From: Nitzschia sp. DOCU1
Taxonomy: Eukaryota > Bacillariophyta > Bacillariophyceae > Bacillariales > Bacillariaceae
Assembly (NCBI GenBank): GCA_951394045.1
Contig: OX595988.1
Location: 3,673,352 to 3,737,351 of the forward strand
Length of the DNA: 64,000 bases
Direction of reading: 5' to 3'
Shown: piece by piece, positions 11,601 to 22,409 of the stretch
How the letters are laid out: each line of letters opens with the position of its first letter
Position numbering within the stretch: position 1 is the stretch's first letter
Notes under the pieces: generated by a model
Told to the model about the DNA's origin: nothing
Databases searched by the model: none
What the model saw: the letters and a program-made list of their open reading frames with translations, nothing else
Translations under genes and position numbers: made by a program

Positions 11601-11996
11601 GAAGCAGAACGGGTCTGAAACATGAATGAGACGAAGGCAGGGCACATCGCACTAGACAACCTGCATCCGTTGGCACGTGGCTGTATCGTATATATTGATT
11701 GGAATTTGCGAAGGTGCACGCAACCACACAGTTCTTTCGCCGTAAGTACCAAGACGTTCAACGGATAAAGACATCCGTTAAAATACGTTTTCGTATGAAT
11801 CTTTCGTTCCAATGATGAACCACTGTGGCGAAGGCTTGGACAACTTTGGTGGTATGCTAACTATTTCCCATATTTCCTCCTTTGGCGGACTAGTAGCCAT
11901 GATATCTTTTGGCCGCTGTTATTCGATGGATTGACCCCAAAAGAAAAAACCGGATCTGCACATCATCTTTTAGAAATACGTACACACATTATCATC
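8626..11996. other. Gene-poor stretch
   Basis: About 3.4 kb. Overlapping frames of 60-146 codons occur on both strands without a dominant one. The only protein-like patch is on the minus strand at about 10095-10646 (annotated separately). Frames near 10776-11233 include a hydrophobic stretch on the plus strand, but the opposite strand is equally open, so neither is called. Confidence 0.5.
10095..10646 (-). pseudogene. Possible decayed AT-hook protein fragment
   Basis: Three minus-strand frames read into each other: an acidic/polar piece (10410-10646), a piece ending VIRFWIPFAKTSGCI (10319-10504), and a basic piece beginning at 10328 that contains PRPRKRGRPRN, the Arg-Gly-Arg-Pro core of an AT-hook minor-groove DNA-binding motif. 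Stops and frame changes separate them, which suggests a broken gene. One AT-hook alone does not identify a family. Confidence 0.3.
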
Positions 11997-12443
11997 ATGC
12001 ATCGGTCTCTCCTGGAATCCGTGATGGAATCTTCGGCGGCTAGTGTTGCTGCTCCTGACGGGGGCACCAGACGCTTCTTGGAAGACAGTATTGCTTCATA
12101 TTATGAAGAACAAGACCCCAGTGTCATACGGAAAGAAGAAGAAACCCACCCCGCCATGTCAGTTATATTGATTGTCTTGTTTCTGGGGCTGCTCCTATTC
12201 GCCATGATTTACTTTTGTTTGGTTCGTCCCCGACGATTGGAAGAAGCCGAAGACTCGATGCGTATTATATCGGGGGATAGCAGTGGTGAAGACGAAATGG
12301 AACGTCCACAAATCCCCATTGGCGAGGCGACATCGGCCTTTATTGCCATGGAAGTACAAGAAAAGGCGTCACGAGCTCGGATTCACACGCAAACGTTACA
12401 TCATCAACCAACACAACAACATCCGGATGATACGGTAGTGTGA
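11997..12443 (+). CDS. Small single-pass membrane protein, unknown function
   Basis: A 148-residue ORF from the ATG at 11997; the open frame extends upstream only through non-ATG codons. Residues 1-50 are Ser/Ala-rich and then acidic (YYEEQDPS). Residues 53-76 form a clear transmembrane helix (MSVILIVLFLGLLLFAMIYF), followed by a basic stop-transfer patch (RPRR) and a 70-residue acidic then His/Gln-rich cytoplasmic tail. The positive-inside rule puts the C-terminus in the cytosol. The ORF is single-exon. No family was recognised; the topology, not the function, is the supported part. Confidence 0.6.
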   Translation: MHRSLLESVMESSAASVAAPDGGTRRFLEDSIASYYEEQDPSVIRKEEETHPAMSVILIVLFLGLLLFAMIYFCLVRPRRLEEAEDSMRIISGDSSGEDEMERPQIPIGEATSAFIAMEVQEKASRARIHTQTLHHQPTQQHPDDTVV

Positions 12444-13331
12444 GCATTTTCAGGACGGGGACTTTATTGTGCACATCCATGACATCTGGGCAGTAAAAGT
12501 TTGTGGTATTTGAGAGATTTTCACGAACGCTTTCAGCAGAAGCAGCAGCGACGAGCGAGGCCATGTCATTACAAACAAGAGGGTCGATTCTGCCCCGCAC
12601 GGCTGCTACATCAAATGATTGAACATGACGTGCATGCCGCATCTAGCGATTTCGAAGATGCAGCGGCTTTGCTAGGATCGATCATCGCCCGACGATCCAA
12701 ACGAGGGTAGCAACAGCACTACTTTCAGTAGCAGCAGCAATGTCGACAACGACGACGAACGAGACCATGTTATTGCGCCACGGAATCAACTTGGCAGGCT
12801 GGGTATGCATACCTGGGGCCACATCTACCACTTTTGACGATACCGGTGAACCATGATCGATGATTGCCTACCCTTATCACAAATCCGACCAGGGCTAGCA
12901 ACGGCTCTACTTTAGGAATAGCATACTTCTCGCGTCCTACTGTTACTACATCGGCACCCATCGCCGCTCTCGCTTTGGACGATTGGCATTTCCCGCTTTC
13001 TTTCAACCGGCAGCATATGTCTGTTGATGCCCCGAAACAACGAGCAATGCGGTGACTTCTTCTACTACTACTTCTACAATCTGCGTGGAGGCCACACACT
13101 CCGTTGTACTTGTTGTGTCGACTCGATCAAGCATTGTGTGCACGACGCACTCCTAGTCGAGACGAATAAAGGTTGACCCACGCAAGATCCTGTATACGTT
13201 TTGCAAATGCATACCCTGTCGACGAGGATTTGATCCTTCCGGAAGCCACCTTCCAGAATATCCATCGCCCTCCGTGTTTGGCATTTCAGTCGACTCTGTG
13301 CGCTCCTTGCTAAAGTGATATTCTGAAACGT

Positions 13332-13613
13332 CTTTGTCTCAGTGGAATGGATCCGGATTATACCGACCGGAAATTTTGCTTGGAGAATGCTCAGAATGGG
13401 ACCATCCGGTTGTCATCACACCCGGGAACCGGTCCTTGCCTATCCCGATGATGTCTTATGGCACCATTTGGCACGAGTCATTTCTACCAGAATATCCGTC
13501 GCCCTTTGTCTCAGCGGAATGGATCCGGAGTATATCGACCGGAGATTTTGCTTGGAGAATGCTCAGAATGGGACCATCCGGTTGTCATCACACTCGGGAA
13601 GGGTCCTTGCCTA
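13332..13613. repeat. Tandem repeat, period 172 bp, about 110 bp conserved
   Basis: Bases 13332-13442 recur at 13504-13613 with few differences. The conserved core begins tttgtctcag and includes ttgcttggagaatgctcaga. In one frame both copies encode a similar peptide (MDP-Y-DR-FCLENAQNGTIRL), so the unit appears to derive from coding sequence. 172 is not a multiple of three, so the two copies are in different frames of any continuous reading. Confidence 0.85.
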
Positions 13614-14101
13614 CGTTCGAAGATTTACTTTCGTCGGACAGTGCGCAAGAAGTCGACAAACCGGTCAATACTCGTGGTATCCTGACAACCGACGAAGATA
13701 TAGCTTTCCGGGGGATATTGGCGAGCTCCCACTATTCGCCCCCGAGAAAGCAGGTCATGTCGAACTATAAATCGATGGTGGCTTTTCCTTCCGTCTGTTT
13801 AGAGTTCGTAAGGCTGCGACTTAAAAACGGATACTATCGACATCTCGTCGCTGCCATCGTGAATGATTTGCAGGAGGCCTACGTGACAAACGTGTCTTTT
13901 CTCTTTTCTTGATTTCTTACCCGGCTTCGCGGAAGAAGAATCAAGTGCCGGCGCGGAATGAAAAGGCGCCAAGTAGCAACAGCAAGGGATTAAGTCCGGG
14001 CAACAGCAAGACTAGGGAAGGCCGTCGAGATCACTCTCTAGTAGCTAGAAACTCCTTCCATTTCGAGGACGAGGCCCTTACTACCATCACGGAGCAGCCG
14101 A

Positions 14102-14240
14102 CTACAAGCTGGGCAAGGTGCAGGCCTTGGGTTGTTCATTTCCAAAGGAATGGTCGAGCATCACCATGGAACTTTGGGGTAGCTGCATCCGAAGGCATTG
14201 AAAGGCAACTAGGTTTATCGTTTCCCTACCCTTATTTACT
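14102..14240 (+). pseudogene. Histidine-kinase ATPase (G2-box) remnant, frameshifted
   Basis: From 14102 one frame reads LQAGQGAGLGLFISKGMVEH followed by HHGTLG, then a stop. Shifting by one frame continues as VAASEGIERQLGLSFPYPY. Together these match the C-terminal part of a HATPase_c domain of sensor histidine kinases: the GxGLGL nucleotide-binding G2 box, the I-x-K-x-(I/M)-V-E helix, the GTLGV strand and the S-E-G loop. The upstream N and G1 boxes are not legible. The frame break inside the domain shows the copy is dead. Whether a receiver domain once followed is unclear. Confidence 0.55.
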
Positions 14241-15574
14241 TTCAAATCATGAACAAAGCATTTGCTCGCGGCCTGAATTTTACGCCTGTTCCAATGCCAA
14301 ACGGTTACAAGAAACTAGGAACTATTATGCATGGGCCCTTGACGACGACGCCGGCGGTTTCTCTGTGATTTTTGCTGGCTTTGGATCCTGTACTTTCAAA
14401 GACAGGCACTGAAGACGATGATGGCGACGACGAGGATGGTGGTGGGTCATCTTCCGTGTGTTCCTTGAAATCGAGTGTCCTACACGAAATGATTTCCGTC
14501 GCCTCTTCGGCTCCTTCAGCCACACACAAGACAATATAGCTTTGTTCGTCGGACCCTGCTGGATTCGGCTACGCTACAATATTTGCGAGACAATGGAGTG
14601 GACATCATCAAGGGAGACTACGTGGCGGAAAATTCGACCATGCTTTATCATGCCGCCACGTTCGACAGCTACGGCTTATTCTCGGGTCAGCAGGCCTCGA
14701 TTGAAGCTAAACGTCAATGTCCAAAACAAGGCCACATGGCAACGACGCATTTTGTTTTAGGGAAGCTTGCCAAGACGATTCAATTCAATCAGGTAGCAAC
14801 AATGCGGCGCCGGGTACATCGTCGTGATGACAAGAACGTCGAGGATTGACGAAACCAACATTTTCGATGTGCATGAAGTCAAGCTCGAAGATATTTTGCG
14901 ACGGGTAGAAATGCTGAAACGGATTCCTAGGGCATACTACCGACGGCTGCTTTCGTCACCACAACAAGCGCTGCAGCAAACTAATCAATTTATCTAAGAT
15001 GGTACAGAAAATAAAAACATCAACTAGTCAAAAGGATTCCTTGTGCAATTGTTTCTAGTAGAGCACGATTGATTGATGACGCAACTGTTCTGGCGGTTCC
15101 ACTCTTTACTGCTTTAATATGATGATCCATGCTGATTCTTAATCAAAGTGAGGTCAATTGAGGGAAAATGTGACAAAATCGTGGACTCTTTCCTCCCTCC
15201 AGGAAACAGTTTCTGCGGTTTCACCATGGTTTTCGAGCGGAGTATCCCACGTTCACGACCACTGGCGACTCCGACGTTTCGATGCTTGCCGGTTGCTCAC
15301 GCTAGCTTCAGTCGTTGTGTTGAAATACCTCTATTGAGTTGATTGTTGACTTTTCCTTTGTTCATTGTCCTCTTTCTATGACGCAAATAGCCTTTTGGTA
15401 GAGAGAGTAGAGATGGTCATCCAGCGAAAGGAGTGAGTTCTTGCCTCCAAAGCGCTCCTTCGCCAATCAGGAATGAATGCCTCTTTCGTGGTACTTTTTC
15501 TACATGGCAACCTGTCAATGACCATGTTGACTTCTTTGACCAAACGATGGAATCTCTTCTCTCTCCACTAGTAG

Positions 15575-15925
15575 AGAGTAGCGACCGATAACTAACGGTA
15601 GCCTGTCCATTGTTGAACGCAGGTTCTTGAGAATGAACTATCCAGCTAGTGATTATGAGTATGCTAGCTAGCTACCTACTAGAGACCACTACTAGCTTGC
15701 ACCTTGGTTAATGAGTCATTTGAACGTAAAGAAAGGACCAGCGAACACTACTACTATAGTAGCGACCGATGGCTACCGTATCATCGCTGTCCACCATCGT
15801 TGAATCCGTAGTTGATGCAGCGTTGAGAAGCACTATCCAGTTAGCGAGTAGGAGTATGCTAACAAGCTAATAGAAACGAGAACTGACTTGGTGCTTTTTT
15901 CATGATTCATCTGAACGTAGAGAAC
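15575..15925. repeat. Diverged direct repeat, period about 181 bp
   Basis: The segment from agtagcgaccgata (15579) to tttgaacgtaaaga (about 15733) is repeated with substitutions and small indels from agtagcgaccgatgg (15760) to ctgaacgtagagaa (about 15922). It lies just beyond the 3' end of the GlcNAc transferase gene and has no open frame. Confidence 0.75.
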
Positions 15926-15957
15926 TCGTTGTTCGTCCCTATCCTATCCTAGTACGA

Positions 15958-17767
15958 TTATTCCAACTCCCCTTGATTACACCAAGCCATTCTGTGACAT
16001 TGTTGGTTAACGACATCAATTTCTGTCAATTTCAAATAGGCCTCTGCCGTTCGTGCCGTTCCCATGCCGTAATGCTCGAGATCGGTCAATACAATGCCGT
16101 CACCATCTGCTTGCACCAGCTCAATAGTATCCGTAGGATATCCCACCATGTGTTTGATGCGTCGAATGACATGTTGTTGTAGTTTGGTATTGAGATTGGG
16201 ACGATGACTATCTCTTCCCACCGCTTCCCAAAATTTGGGCAAACCCAAACGTCCGGGACGATATTGATGAGCAATCAAATTTTGTCGGGGTGCATAAATA
16301 TCCCACCCTGCCGTCCATGCTCTCATTGACAAGGCGATTTCTTCTCCCATAAAACACCATGGCACGTACGGATCAAAGGGTACATCTTGTAAAAAGCTCG
16401 AGTGTGCAAAAAAGAACCCAGCGGCAATAAAGGCAATTTGCGTCGGTCGTGGCGCGTCGGGTTTGTTGTGCATTCCCACATTGATTCGAATGATATGAGC
16501 TTCAACGCCGTTATCGGAGAATTGACAAGTGCACAATCGTGCTCCCGGTGTACCTCCGGTATACTGTCCAAAGTCTTGAAACCCTGGTGGATACGCCGAC
16601 AGTACTGCCTTGGGGTAAGCTTTGGCCGCCTTGACTTCTTCAATATACTTGACGTCCCAATCCGGTGCAAATTCTAAATGAGAATCCATTTGTAAAAAGA
16701 AGGTTTCGCCACCCCACAATTTGCTAGCATAATATCTGGCAATGGCAGGCCCTAACGCGTCGGTATCATGAATATAGAGGGCTCGAATTTGTCCTCGTTC
16801 ACAGTAAATCTTGTATTGCGAATCGCTACAAAATTCTTCAATACCATTGACGTCGGGCGGCGCATCGAATTGTTGCACCTTGTCTCGTCCATTCTTGTCT
16901 TTGCCGACGACTTGTAATCCCGTACGACAGGTTCTGCCATCATTACCGAAACAATTTTGAACGATTGCACCAATAAAGAGTTTGTGAGGATGCTTGGCTT
17001 GATCAAAAGCCGATTTCAAAGTTTGACTCAGTAAATGTTCTCGAAAGGCAGCCAAACTCATATAAATGGAATCATCGTGTCGGACGGGAAAGATGGATTT
17101 GCCACGATACGCCTCTTCAAATTTTTGGAGATGCGTCGTGGCAATGTTAAAATACGTGTCCAAGATTTCAGGAACTTCGGCTTTTTGTTCACTTTGCTTC
17201 AAATTGTTTTCATGCAAAGCTATAGATCCCACAGGAGATGAGTACAATACCTCAGAGCAAATGCTCTCGCAATGTCCACTCGAACGACTTACCTTCGGTA
17301 AACTTGTTGAGAATGACGGCAATGCCTGCAATCGTCGGTCGACCCTCCAGAGTATCCGCCATGAGTTGCTCGGCATTTTCGATATCCGCAAAGATGGGCA
17401 AGTGGGGCAGCCGGGGCGTTAAATGAGGGCCGTCGGGCAATGCTTCATCTAGTGCAGCATGGATTACATGCACTCGATCTTCTGCCCCCTCCGCATTTCC
17501 CTGAAGTTCACTACTTCTAGCTCGAGTGTTATAAGCATTCGAATCGGGATGCACCAAGACCAACCAAAACGAAATGCCTAGAGCGACCACTAGCAAACCA
17601 AACAAGCCCAAAAAGAGGGGGTGAAAGATCAAGGCCGTCAAGTGGGGCAAGGATTTAGTCTTGGTGGGGTGGCGATGTTTGCGATTGCCACGCCGACTGT
17701 TACTCCTGCTACTAGTACCAGCAGTATTCGAGTCACCGCTAGTAGCTGAAGCAGTAGATGACTCCAT
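15958..17767 (-). CDS. GlcNAc transferase family protein (Skp1-type), two exons
   Basis: Exon 1 is 17767-17293 and exon 2 is 17219-15958. The 73-bp intron (17292-17220) begins GTAAGT and ends TATAG, and joining it keeps the frame, giving 578 residues. Residues 1-45 are Ser/Arg/Lys-rich, 50-72 form a signal anchor, and the rest is a lumenal catalytic domain of the GlcNAc (PF11397) type. Visible landmarks are FFLQMDSH followed by an acidic strand (the metal-binding acidic site in this family) and CFMGEEIALSMRAWTAGWD near the active-site base. Related enzymes transfer N-acetylglucosamine to hydroxyproline of Skp1 in the cytosol; the signal anchor here suggests a secretory-pathway version instead. 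Both points on role are inference. Confidence 0.85.
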
Positions 17768-18353
17768 CGTCTACTATCTACCTTGCCTTCGTTAAAAACG
17801 ATTCCAGTAGCTATGGTTTGTGCCGGATGTGTACAATGACTGTCGGCAAAGAGTTAACAATGTCCATTACCATGGTCCGCAAACGCCTTGTGGTTTTGCA
17901 ACGTAACGGCTCTGCGATGGGGCTTGCAGACGCCGCCATGGATTCGACTCGAATCGGTCGAAATGGGGCTGGCGCGCGAAGCGCGTCGGCAAACTTTCAG
18001 GGATTCGATTGGGTCGACTTCACGGACATGGACGATCGATGGAGCATTCTGCTAGCTAGCGGTAGCTACTAGGGGACCAAAACGGTGTGATACAATGTTT
18101 GTAGATACTACAATATGGTTTTAGAACTAATATATAGAATGGGCGCTGCCAATCGCACGATTGATGGCATACTAAAAGGAACGACGGACAACACTCGTCC
18201 GCCGACAGGATGGGTGGTTGCTGCTGAGGCTTGTTGTGTTGAATCAGAGGTCCCTTCCTTTACTTGTTGTTTCATCAGCACCGGCTACTGGTGCATGATG
18301 GTACAGATCGCCCACGAACGATTTGGGGCTGGTTGTGAAAAGGATAACAACAT
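17768..18353. other. Intergenic between two minus-strand genes
   Basis: About 590 bp. The right part (about 18180-18345) carries a diverged second copy of the 3' coding end of the neighbouring gene, described separately. The rest is presumably the promoter of the GlcNAc transferase gene starting at 17767. Confidence 0.55.
18180..18345 (-). repeat. Diverged copy of the 3' end of the 18354-21491 gene
   Basis: Read on the minus strand, this stretch encodes FTTSPKSFVGDLYHH and, further on, ETTSKGRD, then a stop. It matches FTASLKSFVGDRYSG and EITTRKGRN in the last 65 residues of the upstream gene. It sits just past that gene's stop codon in another frame, so it is either a tandem duplication that was cut off or a lost/alternative final exon. 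Confidence 0.6.
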
Positions 18354-21300
18354 CTACTCGTCGTCCACGGACAGGAGGATGGGCATGTCCAAAGCCGTCC
18401 TTGGGGGAGGAGCTGACGACCGCACAAATGAAACGGGTGTTCTTGTTGCTGGTTGTGTGGGACCAGAGATATTGCGTCCTTTTCTTGTTGTTATTTCACC
18501 AGAATACCTATCGCCCACGAACGATTTCAGGCTAGCTGTAAAATAGGTGAGGGCTTTGCGCTGTGGTTTCTTGCTGCGAGCCACGGGCTGGCTGCCACTC
18601 TTCTCGTCACTATCATCGCCTACCGGTAGAACCGGTATTTGCATGACTTCGGGGTGGAATCGGACCTTGTTGTTATTGGGCTTGCGATCTTCCTCTTGTT
18701 CTGAAGTAGACCACATCACGTCTAGTCGCGACGGCGGAGATGTCGGGGGGGAAATCTGATTCGCCAGGTCGGGGTGGAATCGGACCTTGTTGTTGTTGGG
18801 CTTGCGATCTTCCTCTTGTTCTGAAGTAGACCACATCACGTCTAGTCGCGACGGCGGAGATGTCGGTGGAGAAATCTGATTTGCCAAGTCGACTGAGACC
18901 GTCTTTTTGGGACTTAGCGGCGCCAGAAGGAAATTTGGCTTTCGAACAAATGGAGTGGCCATAAAGTTCCTTGGACCACTACTAGACTGTGCTGGTTTCG
19001 GGGGTTCGGGAGGAGGAAATAACGTTCCAGTTGAGTTCAAAGGACCTTTGGATCGAAGAATCGGTTGTGGTTTTGTTGTTGATGCTGTCGGCGACGTGGG
19101 AACTGAAAGGAGGTCTGATGCAGCAGTATTGGTGGGGCTCACAGGTGATGCAGCGTCGTTAGAGGGGCTCACAGGCTGCTGCTGCTGCTGGAGTGCAGGG
19201 GGGTGATAGCTGAGACTGAGAAACGAGAAGGTTTGTTTCAAGAATGCTGTTGCCGGTGGCTGGTCTCTCTTCTCCCGAGATCCTTCCAAGGTCTCCGCAA
19301 CGGATTTTTCGGTAGCATTGTCATCGTTGATCAAGTTTGGTGGCTCAGTCTCTTCTTGCCGGAAGACAGCACCACCACGGGGAGCCTGGGATGGCTCACG
19401 ACGATCAAACTCGTCCGAGTCTTCCAGCACCGATCCTTTCTCGTCTTTTGCACCATGAGCAGTAAGGAGTTTTCCATTATTGCTGGTTCTAACTCCATCG
19501 TTCATGTCCTCATCTTCATTGTTGGACCCGAGTAAGTTGAAGAAGAACCCACCCTCCTCCTCATTGGTGACGGAGGGCGGTCGACGGACGAGATTAAATT
19601 GGTGGCAGAGGGCATAGTCGACAACAAGAAGAAGCCATGGTACATCCTTATTGGATGAAGCTACTGGCTGCTGTACGGTGGTAGGAGCAGAAGGTGTGAG
19701 CCCACGAATTTGTTCCATCGTAATGGTATTTCGTTCCGTCTCGTCGTCGCGCTTGTCGTGAGCACAGTAGTCACTCAACGGTGTCTCTTTACGTGTACTG
19801 GGACTCAAAAATAGAGGCCCTTTCTCATCAGCACCCAAAAGCCGCAACGCACTCTCTGCTAGAGAGTAACTGCGTTTGACATTCGGATTCGGATCGGGAT
19901 GTAAGAACGCTTGCTTGAAAGCTGACTGAACTCTATCACCTTGAACAGTCTTTCGGCAGGCAGCAGACGGGGGGTCCTGCTGGCCCGTCCGAGAAACGAG
20001 AACGGCTTGACGAGTTGCGTGCTGATGGGCGACGCCCGAGGCAGTATTGTGGGCAGGCCTTCTGGACTTAGCGACAGGGGTAGCAAGAGAAGCACCTTTA
20101 GGCATGACAGAGGTGGCGTTTTGGCCCTTGTTCTCCTCGTCTTCGAAGGCGACGTCTTCTTCCAGCTCAACATCAACGACATCGTCTTCTTCCCACACAG
20201 CTTCATCGAACGATCCTTCTTCGTCTTGAAGGGATGGTGTCGCGTCCCGTTTCTCTTCTGGCTGAGAGGAGTTCTCGGGTTTTGTTCCTGCTGGGCCATC
20301 CCGTTTGGGCCCTACTTGAGTAGTCGTGTTGGCCCTTCCTGCTTGTTTAGATTCTACCGTCATCCTAGCAACTTTCCTATCCAGTTCCGGCTTTGTCTTT
20401 TTCGGCTTTCTCTTGAATGTCGGGAATTGCTTTTCCATTCGCTCCTTCACGTTGATTTTCTTAGGAGGTGGCTTTATTCGTTGAAGTAGAGACCTGAGAG
20501 GCTGGAGAGGCTCGGGTTGAAATTCAGAAGGCTCGTCGACTGACGACTGAAGAAGCTCGGGGGGAAGAAGGGGCTTGACCCGGTAACGAAGTGGCTGTGG
20601 CTTGGATTCGCGATCTCGAGCTTTGTGCGCTCCCATGACATTTTCGACACTGGCGATTCGGGCCTTTCGTGATGCAAAGTCTGCCTTGTCGTTGCATTCG
20701 GAGGGTTCAACGCTGTCGTCAGATTCCGTGACTTCAGATTCACATGACACAACAGTTTCATTTTTGTCTCCTTCAGGAGATGGCGAGGGACGCAGCTGAT
20801 TTCCGGTCGTTCTGGCAACAGCTGGAGATTGGTAGACCCGCAAACCCTTCCTCTTTTTCGGTCGATCTGGAATAATGAGCGGTCCAACGCCCAAACCGAT
20901 CATGCAGCGTTCAAAGTCTACAATCATATCCACCGCAATATCTTTCAATACTGACATTGCTCCTGTTTCTTTTGGCATGGGTGGCATGGATCGCGATCGT
21001 GAGTGAGAGGGCGACCTCGCCCTCTTGTTATATACTTGGAGCTGGTCAATTCGTCGGCTGGATTCCAGTCCTGGTTCTTTTCTCATTGGGAACTCGTCTC
21101 GCCCATCATCCTCTACATCGAAAGCGTATTTCTTCGTTTTTCTAGAAGACGTCGGTAGAGGAGATGACGATCGATGCCTAATGGGGGGTGACATGGATCG
21201 TACCTGTCGTCTTCCTCTTTCGTCTGGAGACATCGACTTTGACCGCCTTCGTACGAGTGATATGCCACGGGACAGTGACTTATGCGCCTTTGTTGTTTGC

Positions 21301-21491
21301 TTTGCGGGGGAACTGGGGTCTCTGGTCTTGGGGCCTTTAGCTTTTCCTAGAGCGATTGTAGCCTCCTTGTCCTTCGACCCAAAACCTCTTTTTTCCGTAA
21401 CAATGGAAGTTGCTTTGCCAGAGCCATTATGCTTTTGCCCCACGTGTCGATCCACAGCTGATACAACAAGCTTTCGGTTTGGTTGTTTCAT
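18354..21491 (-). CDS. Long disordered orphan protein with 40-residue tandem repeat
   Basis: A single-exon 1045-residue protein. It is strongly polar: a Lys/Arg/Ser-rich N-terminus with SRSRSM and RRRSKSMSP stretches, then Glu/Asp-rich and Pro-rich blocks, with a short hydrophobic helix-like patch at about 178-200 (MSVLKDIAVDMIVDF). A patch at WLLLVVDYALCHQF is the only other hydrophobic segment. Near the C-terminus a 40-residue block (DLANQISPPTSPPSRLDVMW and following) occurs twice in tandem. No catalytic domain was recognised. The RS-like and basic clusters suggest nuclear location, as an inference. Other proteins of similar style in this window are at 22410, 34658, 50778, 52022 and 54712. 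Confidence 0.7.
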   Translation of the reverse strand: MKQPNRKLVVSAVDRHVGQKHNGSGKATSIVTEKRGFGSKDKEATIALGKAKGPKTRDPSSPAKQTTKAHKSLSRGISLVRRRSKSMSPDERGRRQVRSMSPPIRHRSSSPLPTSSRKTKKYAFDVEDDGRDEFPMRKEPGLESSRRIDQLQVYNKRARSPSHSRSRSMPPMPKETGAMSVLKDIAVDMIVDFERCMIGLGVGPLIIPDRPKKRKGLRVYQSPAVARTTGNQLRPSPSPEGDKNETVVSCESEVTESDDSVEPSECNDKADFASRKARIASVENVMGAHKARDRESKPQPLRYRVKPLLPPELLQSSVDEPSEFQPEPLQPLRSLLQRIKPPPKKINVKERMEKQFPTFKRKPKKTKPELDRKVARMTVESKQAGRANTTTQVGPKRDGPAGTKPENSSQPEEKRDATPSLQDEEGSFDEAVWEEDDVVDVELEEDVAFEDEENKGQNATSVMPKGASLATPVAKSRRPAHNTASGVAHQHATRQAVLVSRTGQQDPPSAACRKTVQGDRVQSAFKQAFLHPDPNPNVKRSYSLAESALRLLGADEKGPLFLSPSTRKETPLSDYCAHDKRDDETERNTITMEQIRGLTPSAPTTVQQPVASSNKDVPWLLLVVDYALCHQFNLVRRPPSVTNEEEGGFFFNLLGSNNEDEDMNDGVRTSNNGKLLTAHGAKDEKGSVLEDSDEFDRREPSQAPRGGAVFRQEETEPPNLINDDNATEKSVAETLEGSREKRDQPPATAFLKQTFSFLSLSYHPPALQQQQQPVSPSNDAASPVSPTNTAASDLLSVPTSPTASTTKPQPILRSKGPLNSTGTLFPPPEPPKPAQSSSGPRNFMATPFVRKPNFLLAPLSPKKTVSVDLANQISPPTSPPSRLDVMWSTSEQEEDRKPNNNKVRFHPDLANQISPPTSPPSRLDVMWSTSEQEEDRKPNNNKVRFHPEVMQIPVLPVGDDSDEKSGSQPVARSKKPQRKALTYFTASLKSFVGDRYSGEITTRKGRNISGPTQPATRTPVSFVRSSAPPPRTALDMPILLSVDDE
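18651..18890 (-). repeat. In-frame 120-bp tandem duplication inside a gene
   Basis: Copies at 18651-18770 and 18771-18890 differ at only a handful of positions, and the period of exactly 120 bp keeps the reading frame. The unit encodes a 40-residue Pro/Ser then acidic then basic segment (SPPTSPPSR ... SEQEEDRKPNNNKVRFHP). Confidence 0.95.
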
Positions 21492-22409
21492 GGTTCAAAA
21501 TGTTTCTCTATCACTAGCTAGGAGGTCACCTTACACTCCCATTGCGTCGTGACGAGGATCGATGTTTGCTATGGTTGAGGTGCTGGAAGTTGGAAAGTCA
21601 TATATTGAAATTTGAGTAAACCTTTGGCGAAAAATCTCCCCCGGAACGTTCGGAGGCTGCGAAGAACGCCATGAGGGCATATATACTTGAAGCATTAACT
21701 GCATTCAAGTTTGTATGTTGCATTGAATCCATCTAATTACCAAATCGCTGGGCGACTCGCTAACTTTTTAACATCATAGGAAACACACGGTTTCTCGCTG
21801 GCTAACTCCTTTATTGCAATTACATGCATCCATCTTGATGTCTCGCTAAACATTGTAGCAACACTCTTACTTACATTCGCGACACTGCGAAGGACATGGG
21901 GCAAACGCATGGTTTATTCAAAAGAAAATGCTCTGTGTTCAATTGATCAGCGAGCAGTAGTAGCTTCGAGCCAGCTACTATTGATCATCCTCGACTCGTC
22001 GTTCCACGATTGGACATGATAGTAGTGCGTCATGATACGGTATGGTAGCCATATGGGTGAGGGTTCCATGCCTCAGCACTCTTTCCAAAGTTGTAGGGAC
22101 GACACTCCAAGGAAGCCAGTTGCTACTAGGAACTACTAGCACATGATCCCTGCTGTTCCCACGTGTGTAGCACGACTGCTGCGTGGATAAAAGAACGACA
22201 GCCGCTTGTTTCTTTTAAAGAGGGACAAGCATCGATAGCCGGAAAAATGAAGGCTAGCCGGCGGCCCTCGAGCCAAAGTCATCAACTAACGGTAGTACGA
22301 TAGTCGCTCCGCCCCTACAGTACTATGGGGTCAAGCTAGAAGAAAAATGCCTCTACCTAGAAATGAATGTTAACGATGTGCACTATTATTGCCATCTCCT
22401 ACAAAGAGA
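21492..22409. other. Intergenic, 918 bp
   Basis: No supportable gene. The right end contains the 3' flank of the 22410 gene and the left end the 5' flank of the 18354-21491 gene; no core promoter element was clear. Confidence 0.6.

Larger units (their letters stand above)
12444..15957. other. Decayed coding DNA and direct repeats
   Basis: About 3.5 kb with no intact gene. It contains the 172-bp-period tandem repeat at 13332-13613, a frameshifted histidine-kinase ATPase remnant near 14102-14240, protein-like but broken frames at 14550-14996 (for example LRDNGVDIIKGDYVAENST, then a frame ending in NQFI and a stop near 14996), and the 181-bp direct repeat at about 15575-15925. Confidence 0.5.
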
